In this document: positions 1-9,245 of the stretch, piece by piece
Numbering within the stretch: position 1 is the first letter of the stretch
Layout: every line of letters starts with the position of its first letter
Assembly (NCBI GenBank): GCA_016210045.1
Contig: JACQUX010000017.1
Span: 62,001-126,000, forward strand
Direction: 5' to 3'
Length of the DNA: 64,000 nt
Source: Deltaproteobacteria bacterium
Lineage (GTDB): Bacteria > UBA10199 > GCA-002796325 > JACPFF01
Made by a program: the position numbers and the translations under genes
Notes under the pieces: model-generated
Seen by the model: only the letters and a program-made list of their open reading frames with translations
What the model was told of the DNA's origin: nothing
The model's database searches: none

Positions 1-1
1 C

Positions 2-2545
2 GTCGCGCTCGTTGTCTCGGCCAATCTACTGCTCTGGATCGGAGTCAATAAACCCTATTCCACCGTCGAGTCGCGCTATCCGGTGGAATCGATTTCCGTC
101 AATCCGTACCATGCCGATCAAAGTCCATTCGAAGGCCACACCTTTACTGCAGACGCGTTGACGGCGGATCTGGCGCGTTTGGCGGAAAAAACGAAAGTCG
201 TCCGTCTGTATAGCGCCACCCGCGGCTTGGAACAGGTGCCGACATTGGCCGACCAATACCGATTGGGGGTCATTGCGACGGCGTATTTGGGAGACAATCC
301 GGAAGAAAATCGCCGCGAAGTCGAGAGCGTCATTCAGATGGCCGGACGGCATCGCAATGTCCAACGAGTGATGATCGGCAACGAGACGCAATTGCATCAG
401 ACCGTGCCGTTGGGCGAGTTGCGCGGCTATTTGCAAGAGGCGCGGACGCGGCTGCGGACACCGGTTTCCACGGCGGAACCGTGGGATTATTGGCTGAATC
501 ATCCGGAGATGGCTGACGACGTCGATTACTTGGCGGTCCACATCCTGCCGTATTGGGTCGGGGTGCCGGCCGCGGAGGCGGTCACGTATATCGTCGATCA
601 CTATCAGGTGGTGCGGCAGGCCTTTCCGAAGAAAAAGGTGTTCGTGGCCGAAGTCGGCTGGCCGAGCGACGGCCCGCAGCGTGGCGCTGCGGTCGCGAGC
701 CAAGTGAACCAAGCGGAATTCGTGCGCCAATTCGTGCAACGCGCGGCGGCCGAGAAGATGCCGTACAATTTATTCGAGGCGTTCGATCAGCCGTGGAAGA
801 GCCGGCTGGAAGGCGAGGTCGGCGAACATTGGGGAATCATGGATGCGGAGCGACGCGACAAATTCCCGCTCCAAGGGCCGGTGCTGGAAGATCCGAACTG
901 GAAATATTGGATGGCGATGTCGACATTGCTCGGGTTGCTGTCCGCCGCGTTTTTTCTGTTGCGTCGTCCGGGATTGCGCTTGGGCGGGCGATATTTTTCA
1001 GTCGTGATTTTTCAAGTCTTGGCCGCCTTCGCGACCCAACTCGCCCGCGAGGCGACCGACCGCTATATGTCGCCGGGCGACATCGTTTTTTGGGGCATCA
1101 TGTTGAGCGCGCAGGCGTTGCTGGCCATCATCTTGATTACCGACACCGTAGAGATTGCCGAAGTGGTCGGCGATGCACGCTTGCGCAATCGCTATCTCCC
1201 GCATGAAGGACCTCTGCACGATGCGCCGCGCGTGTCGATTCATGTCGCTTGTTACAACGAACCGCCCGCGCTGATGCGTGCGACGCTCGAGAGTTTGGCG
1301 CACCTCGACTACCCGAATTTCGAAGTGATCGTGGTCGACAACAATACGCGCGATGCGGCCGTTTGGGAACCGGTGGCGCGGCACTGCACCGCGTTGGGTC
1401 CGCAGTTTCGGTTCTTTCATCTGCCGCAATGCCCCGGCTTCAAGGCCGGCGCGCTGAACTTCGCGCGGCAGCAGACCGACCCGGCCGCGCGGATCGTCGG
1501 CGTGATCGACGCCGATTACGTCGTCGAGCCCGGGTGGTTGCGCGCCACAGTTCCGTATTTTCAAGATCCGGCGGTCGGTTTGGTCCAGGCGCCGCAGGAG
1601 CATCGCGGCTTCGACGCCCATGTCTTCCAACGAATGGAAAACGACGAGTACGCGGGCTTCTTTCGGATCGGGATGGTGCAGCGGAATGAAGATAACGCGA
1701 TCATCCAGCACGGCACGATGACGCTGATCGATCGCGCGACGCTGGACCAGCTCGGCGGCTGGGCGGAGTGGTGCATTTGCGAAGACGCGGAGTTGGGGCT
1801 CCGCATCTTGGCCGCGGGGCGTCGGGCCGTGTACGTGAATCATCCGTTCGGTCACGGCTTGGTGCCGGATTCCTACGAGGCCTATGCCAAACAGCGGTTC
1901 CGCTGGGCCTATGGTGCGATGCGGATCATGCGGCGGCATTGGGCGTCTTTGCTGGGGTTGCGGCGGGGCTTAAGCCGCGCCCAGCGCTATCATTATATTA
2001 AGGGTTGGTTGCCGTGGTTCGGCGATGCGCTGCATCTGCTGTTTTCCCTCACCGCGTTGGGCTGGAGCGCCGTCTTGATCGCGGATCCGCTGCATACCGA
2101 TTTCCCGGAACCGATTTTCGTCTATCCGGCGCTGTTGCTGGTCGTTGTCCGGATCGTCGGCACGCTGTGGACCTATGCCGCGCGGGTGCGGATCGGGCGG
2201 CGGCGCACGCTGCTCGCGTTGATCGCCGGCGGTTCACTGACGCACAAGATCGCGAAGGCGGTCTGGCAGGGACTACTGGGGATCCGTCGTCCGTTTTATC
2301 GCACTCCGAAACTGGCGGCGGCTACGCCACTGCTGCGCAGTCTGCTGCACGTGCGCGAGGAGCTGGGATTGACACTGCTCCTCGGTCTTGCGGCGTACGG
2401 GATCGTGCGCGTCTTCGGCACGGTGAACGATCAAGCGGTGATTTGGGTCGCGGCGATCACTGTGCAATCCTTTCCCTATTTGGCCGCGTTGGTCGCCGCC
2501 GTGATCGGGAGTCGTGTGGCAGGGAATGGAAACGGCGTGGCGTAG
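2..2545 (+). CDS. GH17/GT2 fusion, membrane beta-glucan synthase-like (5' end outside window)
   Basis: The reading frame is open from base 2 and encodes a hydrophobic segment before the first internal start (GTG at 83), so the true start lies upstream of the window. Numbering from that GTG, residues ~20-270 look like a GH17 domain (GNE near 98 as acid/base, EVGWPS near 189 as nucleophile). Membrane segments follow (~278-355), then a family 2 glycosyltransferase domain with DAD (~475), a CEDAE segment (~568) and QRFRW (~604, QxxRW), and C-terminal membrane segments. This GH17-GT2 order is that of NdvB-like cyclic/branched beta-1,3-glucan synthases, where the GT2 part polymerises UDP-glucose across the inner membrane and the GH17 part remodels linkages in the periplasm. 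The polymer made here cannot be read from sequence. The next gene is convergent, 11 nt away. Confidence 0.85.
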   Translation, partial: VALVVSANLLLWIGVNKPYSTVESRYPVESISVNPYHADQSPFEGHTFTADALTADLARLAEKTKVVRLYSATRGLEQVPTLADQYRLGVIATAYLGDNPEENRREVESVIQMAGRHRNVQRVMIGNETQLHQTVPLGELRGYLQEARTRLRTPVSTAEPWDYWLNHPEMADDVDYLAVHILPYWVGVPAAEAVTYIVDHYQVVRQAFPKKKVFVAEVGWPSDGPQRGAAVASQVNQAEFVRQFVQRAAAEKMPYNLFEAFDQPWKSRLEGEVGEHWGIMDAERRDKFPLQGPVLEDPNWKYWMAMSTLLGLLSAAFFLLRRPGLRLGGRYFSVVIFQVLAAFATQLAREATDRYMSPGDIVFWGIMLSAQALLAIILITDTVEIAEVVGDARLRNRYLPHEGPLHDAPRVSIHVACYNEPPALMRATLESLAHLDYPNFEVIVVDNNTRDAAVWEPVARHCTALGPQFRFFHLPQCPGFKAGALNFARQQTDPAARIVGVIDADYVVEPGWLRATVPYFQDPAVGLVQAPQEHRGFDAHVFQRMENDEYAGFFRIGMVQRNEDNAIIQHGTMTLIDRATLDQLGGWAEWCICEDAELGLRILAAGRRAVYVNHPFGHGLVPDSYEAYAKQRFRWAYGAMRIMRRHWASLLGLRRGLSRAQRYHYIKGWLPWFGDALHLLFSLTALGWSAVLIADPLHTDFPEPIFVYPALLLVVVRIVGTLWTYAARVRIGRRRTLLALIAGGSLTHKIAKAVWQGLLGIRRPFYRTPKLAAATPLLRSLLHVREELGLTLLLGLAAYGIVRVFGTVNDQAVIWVAAITVQSFPYLAALVAAVIGSRVAGNGNGVA

Positions 2546-2556
2546 CGGGCACTGCG

Positions 2557-3120
2557 TTAAGACGCTTGTTGCTGCTCCACCCCGCTGTTACGGAGAATAA
2601 TTGTTCCCTCCGGATGGTATTGCCGCAGTGTGGTGACGATGAGATCGCGCCCTTGAGCGCGATGCGTGCCGGGGATGATTTCTTTGGCGAGCAACTCCTT
2701 CAAAACGTTTCCTAAGAACGGTAACGCGCGGACTCCGATCGAACAGAGAGCTCCGATGAAGACGACGCTGACAATCGGATCCGGCGCATAGAAGACGGTC
2801 CGTGCACCCTTTTCGAGCGCTTTTTGGAACAACAACGCCGTCGTTGTTTCCGTGAGTTGTACTCCGGTCGGAATCTGCGGCTCGGCACTTCCGGGGCGCA
2901 GCATGTTGGTGCGCCAAAATTGGCGCGCCGCCGCGGAACTCACTAACGGCCATCGTGCCGCGGCCACGAGGCGCAGCAATCGATCAGGCACCTTTTGCGC
3001 CGCAACGCCGGCGGTCCGCAATCGCACAAAGAATTTGGCCACCGCATATTGACTGCGTCTCGCCATCTTGGATGATGCGGTTTGCAATGGACTACTGGGA
3101 CTGATTGCACTCATAACCAC
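2557..3120 (-). CDS. hypothetical protein
   Basis: A 187-residue protein that I do not recognise. The N-terminal ~75 residues are basic and Ala/Arg-rich. Residues ~110-140 form the only clearly hydrophobic stretch (around VSVVFIGALCSIGV), and the C-terminus is polar and ends in a Gln run. No catalytic motif is visible. A second possible start is the Met two codons in (3114). It is convergent with the glucan-synthase-like gene, and the first structured repeat lies upstream of its promoter side. Confidence 0.5.
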   Translation of the reverse strand: MVMSAISPSSPLQTASSKMARRSQYAVAKFFVRLRTAGVAAQKVPDRLLRLVAAARWPLVSSAAARQFWRTNMLRPGSAEPQIPTGVQLTETTTALLFQKALEKGARTVFYAPDPIVSVVFIGALCSIGVRALPFLGNVLKELLAKEIIPGTHRAQGRDLIVTTLRQYHPEGTIILRNSGVEQQQAS

Positions 3121-3320
3121 CTCACAATGACGACACGGCAGGTGGTTCCTGTCGAGCGCCGCCCTTCTATCACTCCTGTATCGGCCGGGCTACGAAGAAG
3201 TTGCGTCGAATAATTGGCGGTGTATCACTGCGGTAGAACAGCTGGATATTGCTCTTGTAAAGGCGTGTTTCAAAATATTGCATAGCCATACTGCGCGGTC
3301 CCACGATCATTGCTGACGAC

Positions 3321-3645
3321 GTGGGCCGGGAGGCTGGACCCGGTACACCCAGTTGCCAATGGAACGCGGTGCTCCTGCTCGTCGCACCGCGGACATTACT
3401 ACCGCGGGCGATGGCTCCGCTGTCGCTCCGCCGCCCATGCTCACTATCGCGGCGCCGCAAGCCGACCGACCGGCTTTGCCGGCGGTCGGCGCGGGGGGAT
3501 GGGGGGTATTGCGCGGCGGTGTCGCGCAGGCCCCCCATTGCATGACACGTCGCGCGCTCACCCTCGCCGTTTTCGACTTTAGATTTCGCAAGGAGAAAAC
3601 AGCTCCGAGAGCCCCCGGGTGTACCGGGTCCAGCCTCCCGGCGTG
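3321..3645. repeat. Structured repeat, element A (composite)
   Basis: A 23-bp perfect inverted repeat (3328-3350 with 3617-3639) closes a ~310-bp element. The right half (3555-3616) matches the core of elements B and C: CCGTTTTC, then GGAGAAAAC, then GCTCCGAGAGCCCC. The left half matches the repeat inside the Hint gene at 51.8 kb: a hairpin 3366-3390 with stem GCGGTGC/GCACCGC and loop TCCTGCTCGTC. No gene-like reading frame is credible here. The element therefore joins modules seen separately elsewhere in the window. Confidence 0.75.
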
Positions 3646-3815
3646 TGACCAGCACACGCGGTGAGGTGCAGTATTCTCTATTAATCAGCCCAACCGTTTA
3701 CATTGGTGCTGTTGAAGTCACACCTTATGGGGGCGGGTTTGCAACAATTGTTGCACGTCTACGGGTGACCGGGAGCAGAACCCGTATTCCGTAAATAAAT
3801 TTTTGCAAACATGCT

Positions 3816-4244
3816 CTATAGCTTCCGCTTCAATGCATCGAGCGTGCGGCCGGTTTGGTCCTTCCATGTTGTCCAACCGTTCGAGCGCATGCCGAACACG
3901 ATGCTGGAGGCTGTGCTGGGGCGATTTTCGTTGTCGAGTTGATAGCGGCCCGCTGTATCGCAGGCCGCGAGACAATGGGATTCCAAGAACTTGATGTGGA
4001 CTTTGTTGAGACCTCGAGTCTTGGATGTTACTGTGATCCCTGTTTGCCAAAAATCCTTCGGATGGTTGTGTTCTTTGATGCGCGTGCAACAGTCTTCTGC
4101 TTCACTCCACTGTGCAATAGTCTCAATTTTGGAACGCGGCATTGCGATGGCTTGGATCGTCCGATTCCGCACCTCAGCCACCCGCACCCCTCGCGGTTCT
4201 CCTTCGGGTAAGAAGATTTGTATCGTCTTCGGTGTAAGTGCCAT
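3816..4244 (-). pseudogene. Decayed GIY-YIG nuclease-family gene
   Basis: The 142-residue product starts like a known GIY-YIG family protein (KTIQIFLPEGEPRGVRVAE, RTIQAIAMPRSK). It resumes with the segment after the catalytic motif (SEAEDCCTRIKEHN, then KDFWQTGITVTSKT). The stretch that should hold the GVYFL...VYIG catalytic strand pair between ~45 and ~48 is missing, about 25-30 residues, and the C-terminus no longer looks like the family. A GGAG sits ~10 nt before the ATG. Base composition is more AT-rich than the flanks. I read it as an internally deleted, probably inactive gene of foreign origin; a small intact protein of new function is less likely. Confidence 0.6.
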
Positions 4245-4360
4245 AGTGCTGATTCTCCTTTGCTGCAGCCAAAGTGGCTACTCAGTACCCCAAGAACTGA
4301 GTACGCGCAAATAGTGGCACGAGGAGTGGGAGTATAGTCCATCTGGCATGTACGAGCGGC

Positions 4361-4510
4361 GGTCAGGCACGGGGGCCGGGGGACCCAGGGGCTCTCGGAG
4401 CCGTTTTCTCCATGCGCGATTTAACGATGAAAACGGCGAGGGCGAGCGGCGACTTGCCTCGATGGCAAGTCGACCGCGTACCCTGGGTCCCCCGGCCCCC
4501 GCGCCTGACC
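4361..4510. repeat. Structured repeat, element B
   Basis: Outer arms 4361-4390 and 4481-4510 are inverted repeats over 30 bp with one mismatch. The inside (4388-4480, read on the minus strand) matches the core of element C over ~90 bp. It includes the hairpin GACTTGCC/GGCAAGTC (4451-4458/4464-4471), which differs from element C by a compensatory T:A for C:G pair. It lies ~90 bp upstream of hpnC in the opposite orientation to A and C. Confidence 0.75.
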
Positions 4511-4603
4511 CCACGTGGTCGAGAGCAAACCGGCGCGGCCGTTTCAACGTGCTTGGTGAGACAGGATTGCATCGGTGTTGTTGGCTGTGTTACCAGCCGC
4601 GCG

Positions 4604-5500
4604 ATGATGGAACCGGCACTCAGTGAAGCGTATGCGGCGACGCGGCGGATTACGTACGGGCATTATGAAAATTTCCCGGTCGCGTCGTGGCTCGTGCCGA
4701 AGCGCTTGCGGCAGCATGTGTGTAACATTTACGCGTTTGCCCGCACCGCCGACGATTTCGCCGACGAGCCGCTGTTTGCCGGCGAGCGGATGGAACGCTT
4801 GGCGACGTGGCGCCAGTGGCTGCTGGCGTGTGCCGCGCGCGCGCATGGGTTGCCGCTGCCGGAGATGGTGGCGCAACGGTCTCCCACCGAGTCCGAACTG
4901 CGGATCTTTACTGCGTTGGAGTCTACGTTCCGAGAATGCCAATTGCCGGTGCAACTCTGCGACGACTTGCTGACGGCGTACATGATCGACGTAAAGAAAT
5001 CGCGCTACGCCACGTTCGGCGAAGTGATGCACTATTGTCGCCACTCCGCCAATCCGGTCGGGCGCTTGATTCTGCACCTGTTCGGTTATGGAAACGAATC
5101 ATGGATGCGGCTCTCCGATCAGATCTGTACCGCGCTGCAATTGGCGAATTTTTGGCAAGACGTGGCGATCGACTTGCAAAAAGATCGTATCTATCTGCCG
5201 CAGGACGAGATGCGGCAATACGGTGTGACCGACGCGGATCTGGCGGCGCATCGCGATTCGCCGGCCGTGCGCGCATTGATCCGCTTCCAAGTCGAACGCA
5301 CGCGCCAACTCTTCACGGCCGGCCGGGACTTGTGCACGTTGGCGCCGCACCCACGGCTGCGTTGGGAGCTGAAACTCACGTGGCTCGGCGGGATGCGGAT
5401 CCTGGAGCGGATCGAACAGCAGGGATGCAATCCCTTCCGTCGGCCGCAATTGCGCGCCACCGATTGGGCCCGCCTCGCGTGGCGCGCATGGCGGTGGTAG
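4604..5500 (+). CDS. hpnC: Squalene/phytoene synthase family, HpnC-type hydroxysqualene synthase
   Basis: About 298 residues of a trans-isoprenyl diphosphate synthase. The N-terminus has the HpnC pattern HYENFPVASWLVP followed by the first Asp-rich motif (AFARTADDFADE). The second Asp-rich region is around NFWQDVAIDLQKDR. HpnC converts presqualene diphosphate to hydroxysqualene in the three-enzyme HpnCDE route from farnesyl diphosphate to squalene. Tandem ATGs at 4604 and 4607 are the first starts compatible with family length; the reading frame extends upstream, but that part is element B sequence. It heads the operon hpnC-hpnD-hpnE-pyk-prmA, with 28 nt to hpnD. No squalene-hopene cyclase is in this window. 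Confidence 0.88.
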   Translation: MMEPALSEAYAATRRITYGHYENFPVASWLVPKRLRQHVCNIYAFARTADDFADEPLFAGERMERLATWRQWLLACAARAHGLPLPEMVAQRSPTESELRIFTALESTFRECQLPVQLCDDLLTAYMIDVKKSRYATFGEVMHYCRHSANPVGRLILHLFGYGNESWMRLSDQICTALQLANFWQDVAIDLQKDRIYLPQDEMRQYGVTDADLAAHRDSPAVRALIRFQVERTRQLFTAGRDLCTLAPHPRLRWELKLTWLGGMRILERIEQQGCNPFRRPQLRATDWARLAWRAWRW

Positions 5501-5528
5501 ATTGTTCTAGGTTCGGAGTTTTGGAATC

Positions 5529-6461
5529 ATGGCGTGGATTGACAATTCGATGGGTGCCTGCCAGATCTCATCCCCTATGCAAGCGGCGGAGCAATATTGC
5601 CAACGGATCGTGCAAGGCGCGGGGTCCAATTTTGCTGCGGCGTTTCGGTTCCTCGATCGCCCGCAACGGCGCGCGATGCGGGCACTGTACGCCTTTTGTC
5701 GCGTGGTGGATGACGTTGTCGATAGCGACTTCGACGCCGCGGCGAAACGCGAACAGATTGCCGCGTGGCGCGACCACTTGGCCCCGGCGGTGTGGGCGCA
5801 GTCGGACCATCCGCTGCTGGTGGAACTGCGCGAGAGCGTCGCGGCGTTCGATATCCCAATGCAATATCTCCGCGACTTAGTCGACGGCGTCGCGCGCGAC
5901 ATTGCGCCCGCGCCGTATCCCGATTGGGCGGCGTTGGAACAGTACTGTTATGGCGTGGCCGGCACGGTCGGCCTCTCGTGTCTGCGCATCTTCCGCGTGC
6001 CGGAATCCGAGACCACGCGGACGGCCGGACTCGCATTAGCCAACGCGTTTCAATTGACGAATATCCTCCGCGATGTCCGTAGCGACGGTGCGATCGGACG
6101 CGTCTATTTGCCGGAGTCGGAATTGCGGGCGTGCGGCGTCACGGCCGCGGAACTGTGTGCCGCGAGCACGCCGGCCGCGGACGATCCGCGGCTGCGCATG
6201 CTCATCACGCGCGGCGGGGAACGGGCCGAGGCGTATTTCGCGGACGCGTGGCGCGGATTTCCCCGCACCGAGGCGGAGCGGTTGCGGTCGGCGCTGCTGA
6301 TGTCCGATTATTATTATGCCATCTTGCAACGGATTCGCGCCCACCCGGAGCGGGTGTGGACACGGCGCGTCCGACTGACCACAGGGACAAAATTGTGGCT
6401 CTTCCTCAGGCGATCATTCTCGGCGGCGGCGTGGCCGGCCTCGCCGCCGCTGTCGAACTGA
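5529..6461 (+). CDS. hpnD: Presqualene diphosphate synthase HpnD
   Basis: A 310-residue squalene/phytoene synthase paralogue of hpnC. It carries the HpnD-like start (EQYCQRIVQGAGSNFAAAF), the first Asp-rich motif ALYAFCRVVDDVVD and the second in NILRDVRSDGAIGRVYLP. HpnD condenses two farnesyl diphosphates to presqualene diphosphate, the substrate for HpnC. The ATG at 5529 is chosen because GGAG lies ~10 nt before it; a later Met (5577) has no ribosome-binding site. The last ~25 residues are atypical and overlap the start of hpnE by 67 nt, which suggests translational coupling. Confidence 0.88.
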   Translation: MAWIDNSMGACQISSPMQAAEQYCQRIVQGAGSNFAAAFRFLDRPQRRAMRALYAFCRVVDDVVDSDFDAAAKREQIAAWRDHLAPAVWAQSDHPLLVELRESVAAFDIPMQYLRDLVDGVARDIAPAPYPDWAALEQYCYGVAGTVGLSCLRIFRVPESETTRTAGLALANAFQLTNILRDVRSDGAIGRVYLPESELRACGVTAAELCAASTPAADDPRLRMLITRGGERAEAYFADAWRGFPRTEAERLRSALLMSDYYYAILQRIRAHPERVWTRRVRLTTGTKLWLFLRRSFSAAAWPASPPLSN

Positions 6462-7804
6462 CCGAACGCGGCTGGCCGGTCACATTGCTGGAACAACGCT
6501 CGTTTTGTGGCGGGCGCGCCTATTCCTTTCGCGAACCGGTTACCGGCGACGTGATCGACAACGGCCAACATGTGATGATGGGGTGTTACCGCGCGACGTT
6601 CCGCTATTTATCCCAAATCGGCGCTGCGGACGGCGTGACGATCGAACCACGATTGACCGTGTGGTTTGCGGCCGCGGATGGTGTGCTGCATGCGCTCGAT
6701 TGTCCGGCATGGTCGGCGCCGTGGCATCTCGTCGCGGGATTGGCGCGGTTGCGCGGTTTTGGACTCGGCAATCTCTGGCGCTTGCGTAAAGGACTGCGGC
6801 AACTGCGCGAGTACGATACCGCCGCGTACGCGATGCTGGATCAATGGAGCGTCGCGGAGTGGTTGGCCCAGTTGGGACAAGATGCGCGTGCCAGCGCGGC
6901 GTTATGGACCCCATTGACGTTAGCCGTGATGAATGAAATTCCGGAACGCGCGTCGGCAGCGGCGTTTACGCGCATGTTGCATGAAGGCACGCTTCATCAA
7001 GATGTCCCGCTGGGACTCGCCGTGCCGCGCCGCAGTCTCAGTGCATTGTTGGTCGATCCGGCCGTCGCCACGATTCAGGCTCGCGGTGCGGAGGTGCGCT
7101 GCTCGACTGTCGTCGAGCAACTCGTGCTGGACGGCACGCGGGTGCGGAGTGTGCGGTGTCGCAACGGCGCGACGTTGGAAGGCGATGTGATCATCAGCAC
7201 GCTGCCGCCGCGCGAGTTGCAGCGGTTGCTCGCCGCCAGTGGTGTCAGCGGCGATCCCTACTTGGCCCCGTTGCAGGGTTGGGAGTCGGTGCCGATCTGT
7301 TCCGTCCATCTGTGGTACGATCGCCCGGTGTTGCCGCAGCCGATGGTGGGCTTGCTCGAGGCCCCATTCCACTGGGCATTCGACACGGCGCGGCTCCGAG
7401 CCACGACAGATTACAGCGGTCCACGTGGGCACTGGTGTGTGGCGTTGGTGAGTAGCGCGTGCCGGGACTTGGTTGCCGCGTCGCGGACTGAAGTCGTCGC
7501 TGCGGCGGACGCGGTCATGCAACGCCACTTCCCGTTGGCGCGCGAGGCGAAAGTCCAGCATGTGCAAATGACGAAGGAACTCCACGCAACAGTCGCCGTG
7601 ACAAAAGGCAGCGCGGCGCGGCGGCTCCCCACCGTCACGCCGTGGTCGAATCTGTTCCTGGCCGGCGATTGGACGCAGACGGAGCTCCCCGCGACGATCG
7701 AAGGCGCGATTCGCAGCGGAGTGGCTGCCGCTGCGGCCGCAATGCAGCCGGCCCAGCCGGTGGATCTGCCGACGCCGATGAATTTAGTGTATTCGCGCGG
7801 ATGA
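6395..7804 (+). CDS. hpnE: Hydroxysqualene dehydroxylase HpnE (FAD amine-oxidase family)
   Basis: A ~469-residue flavoprotein starting at GTG 6395 (AGGGA a few nt upstream), directly followed by the Rossmann FAD motif GGGVAGLAAAVEL and then GGRAYSF, the usual HpnE/phytoene-desaturase start. The C-terminal FAD motif is NLFLAGDWTQTELPATIEGA. HpnE reductively removes the hydroxyl of hydroxysqualene to give squalene, completing the pathway of the two genes before it. The same frame is open further upstream, inside hpnD, but the FAD motif fixes the true N-terminus near 6395. Confidence 0.9.
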   Translation: MALPQAIILGGGVAGLAAAVELTERGWPVTLLEQRSFCGGRAYSFREPVTGDVIDNGQHVMMGCYRATFRYLSQIGAADGVTIEPRLTVWFAAADGVLHALDCPAWSAPWHLVAGLARLRGFGLGNLWRLRKGLRQLREYDTAAYAMLDQWSVAEWLAQLGQDARASAALWTPLTLAVMNEIPERASAAAFTRMLHEGTLHQDVPLGLAVPRRSLSALLVDPAVATIQARGAEVRCSTVVEQLVLDGTRVRSVRCRNGATLEGDVIISTLPPRELQRLLAASGVSGDPYLAPLQGWESVPICSVHLWYDRPVLPQPMVGLLEAPFHWAFDTARLRATTDYSGPRGHWCVALVSSACRDLVAASRTEVVAAADAVMQRHFPLAREAKVQHVQMTKELHATVAVTKGSAARRLPTVTPWSNLFLAGDWTQTELPATIEGAIRSGVAAAAAAMQPAQPVDLPTPMNLVYSRG

Positions 7805-7826
7805 ATCTTGTAAGTACACGCCCCTC

Positions 7827-9245
7827 ATGACCACACGTCGCACCAAAATTGTCTCCACGATCGGCCCCGCGTCGTCCAAACCGGAGGTGTTGCGTCGTTT
7901 GATTACGGCCGGCATTGACGTCGCGCGCGTGAATTTGTCGCACGGGACGCACGCGCATCATCGATTGTGGATCCGCCAACTCCGCCAGTTAGCGCGCGCG
8001 GCCGAACGCTCGGTCGCCGTCTTGTTCGACCTCCAAGGACCGAAAATGCGGGTTGGGCGCTTGAAGGGGAGCGGACCGGTCGCGTTGGAACGGGGGCGAC
8101 CGTTTTGCATTACGACCCGTACCGTGACCGGAGATGACCGATTAGTTTCCACGACGTACACGCATCTCCCGGAAGACGTGAAGCGCGGCGACACGATCCT
8201 GCTCGACGACGGGCGCATTCAACTCGAAGTCGCCAAAATCGCGCAGACTGAAGTACATTGTGTCGTCACCGCAGGCGGCCTGCTTGGCGAACACAAGGGG
8301 ATCAACCTCCCCGGCGTGGCGCTGAGTGCGCCGGCGTTGACCGCAAAAGATTTGGAAGACGCGCGCTTTGCGATCGAAGAGGGGGCGGATTATTTCGCAC
8401 TGTCGTTTGTGCGTTCGGCCAAAGACGTACGGCAGTTGCGCCAATGGCTCAAACGCCATTCCTTGGAAACGCCGATCATTGCGAAGATCGAGCGGGCCGA
8501 GGCGTTGGAACGGCTCGACGAGATTTTGACCGAGGCCGACGGTGTCATGGTCGCGCGTGGCGATCTGGGTGTCGAACTCTCGCTCGCGCGCGTGCCGATC
8601 TTGCAGAAGACGATCATCGAACAGGCGAATCGCGCCGGGAAGTTAGTCATTACCGCCACCCAAATGTTGGAGTCGATGGTGGAAAATCCGGTCCCGACGC
8701 GGGCCGAAGCGACCGACATCGCCAATGCGATCTTTGACCATACCGACGCCGTGATGCTCTCCGGCGAAACCGCAGCCGGCCGGTATCCGGTCGAGGCGGT
8801 GCGGACGATGCATCAAATCATCATGGAGGCCGAGCATTCCGCCTATATGCGTCCGCCGGTCTTTGCCGAACACACGCCGCTCGGCTCTTCGGTGACGTTG
8901 GGCGTGGTCGAGGCCGCGGCCCAAGCGGCGCGCGATCCACGCGTGAAGGCGCTAATGGTCTTCACGATGAGTGGCACGACCGTGCAAGCACTGTGCAAAC
9001 GGCGACCGAACAAGCCGATCTACGCGCTGACCGCCCACCCGCAAGTGGTGCGGCGCATGGCGCTGTGTTGGGGAGTCATTCCCGTGCTCACGCGCGTCGG
9101 CCATACCACCGACCGAATGATCGAATATGGCGAACGGATCCTGTTACGGCGTGGAGATTTAAAGAAGGGCGACTTGGTGATCGTCGTGGCCGGGACCACG
9201 CGGTTAAAGGGCGCCACGAATATGATGAAGTTTCTCGTGATCTAA
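7827..9245 (+). CDS. pyk: Pyruvate kinase
   Basis: A 472-residue protein of normal length for bacterial pyruvate kinase, which makes ATP and pyruvate from phosphoenolpyruvate in the cytosol. Visible marks are the N-terminus KIVSTIGPASS, the active-site signature IIAKIERAEALE with its catalytic Lys, and the metal/phosphate-binding MVARGDLGVE and TATQMLESM segments. It sits 22 nt behind hpnE and its stop overlaps the prmA start by one base (TAATG), so it belongs to the hpn transcription unit; this is an unusual partnership for a glycolytic enzyme. Confidence 0.95.
   Translation: MTTRRTKIVSTIGPASSKPEVLRRLITAGIDVARVNLSHGTHAHHRLWIRQLRQLARAAERSVAVLFDLQGPKMRVGRLKGSGPVALERGRPFCITTRTVTGDDRLVSTTYTHLPEDVKRGDTILLDDGRIQLEVAKIAQTEVHCVVTAGGLLGEHKGINLPGVALSAPALTAKDLEDARFAIEEGADYFALSFVRSAKDVRQLRQWLKRHSLETPIIAKIERAEALERLDEILTEADGVMVARGDLGVELSLARVPILQKTIIEQANRAGKLVITATQMLESMVENPVPTRAEATDIANAIFDHTDAVMLSGETAAGRYPVEAVRTMHQIIMEAEHSAYMRPPVFAEHTPLGSSVTLGVVEAAAQAARDPRVKALMVFTMSGTTVQALCKRRPNKPIYALTAHPQVVRRMALCWGVIPVLTRVGHTTDRMIEYGERILLRRGDLKKGDLVIVVAGTTRLKGATNMMKFLVI

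Noticed and set aside
3170-3664. Several overlapping open frames on both strands
   Set aside because: They lie within structured element A, have repeat-like composition and no ribosome-binding sites or protein character.
3321-4510. Elements A and B as integron attC sites or a CRISPR array
   Set aside because: No attC core triplets or integrase, and no regularly spaced direct repeats.
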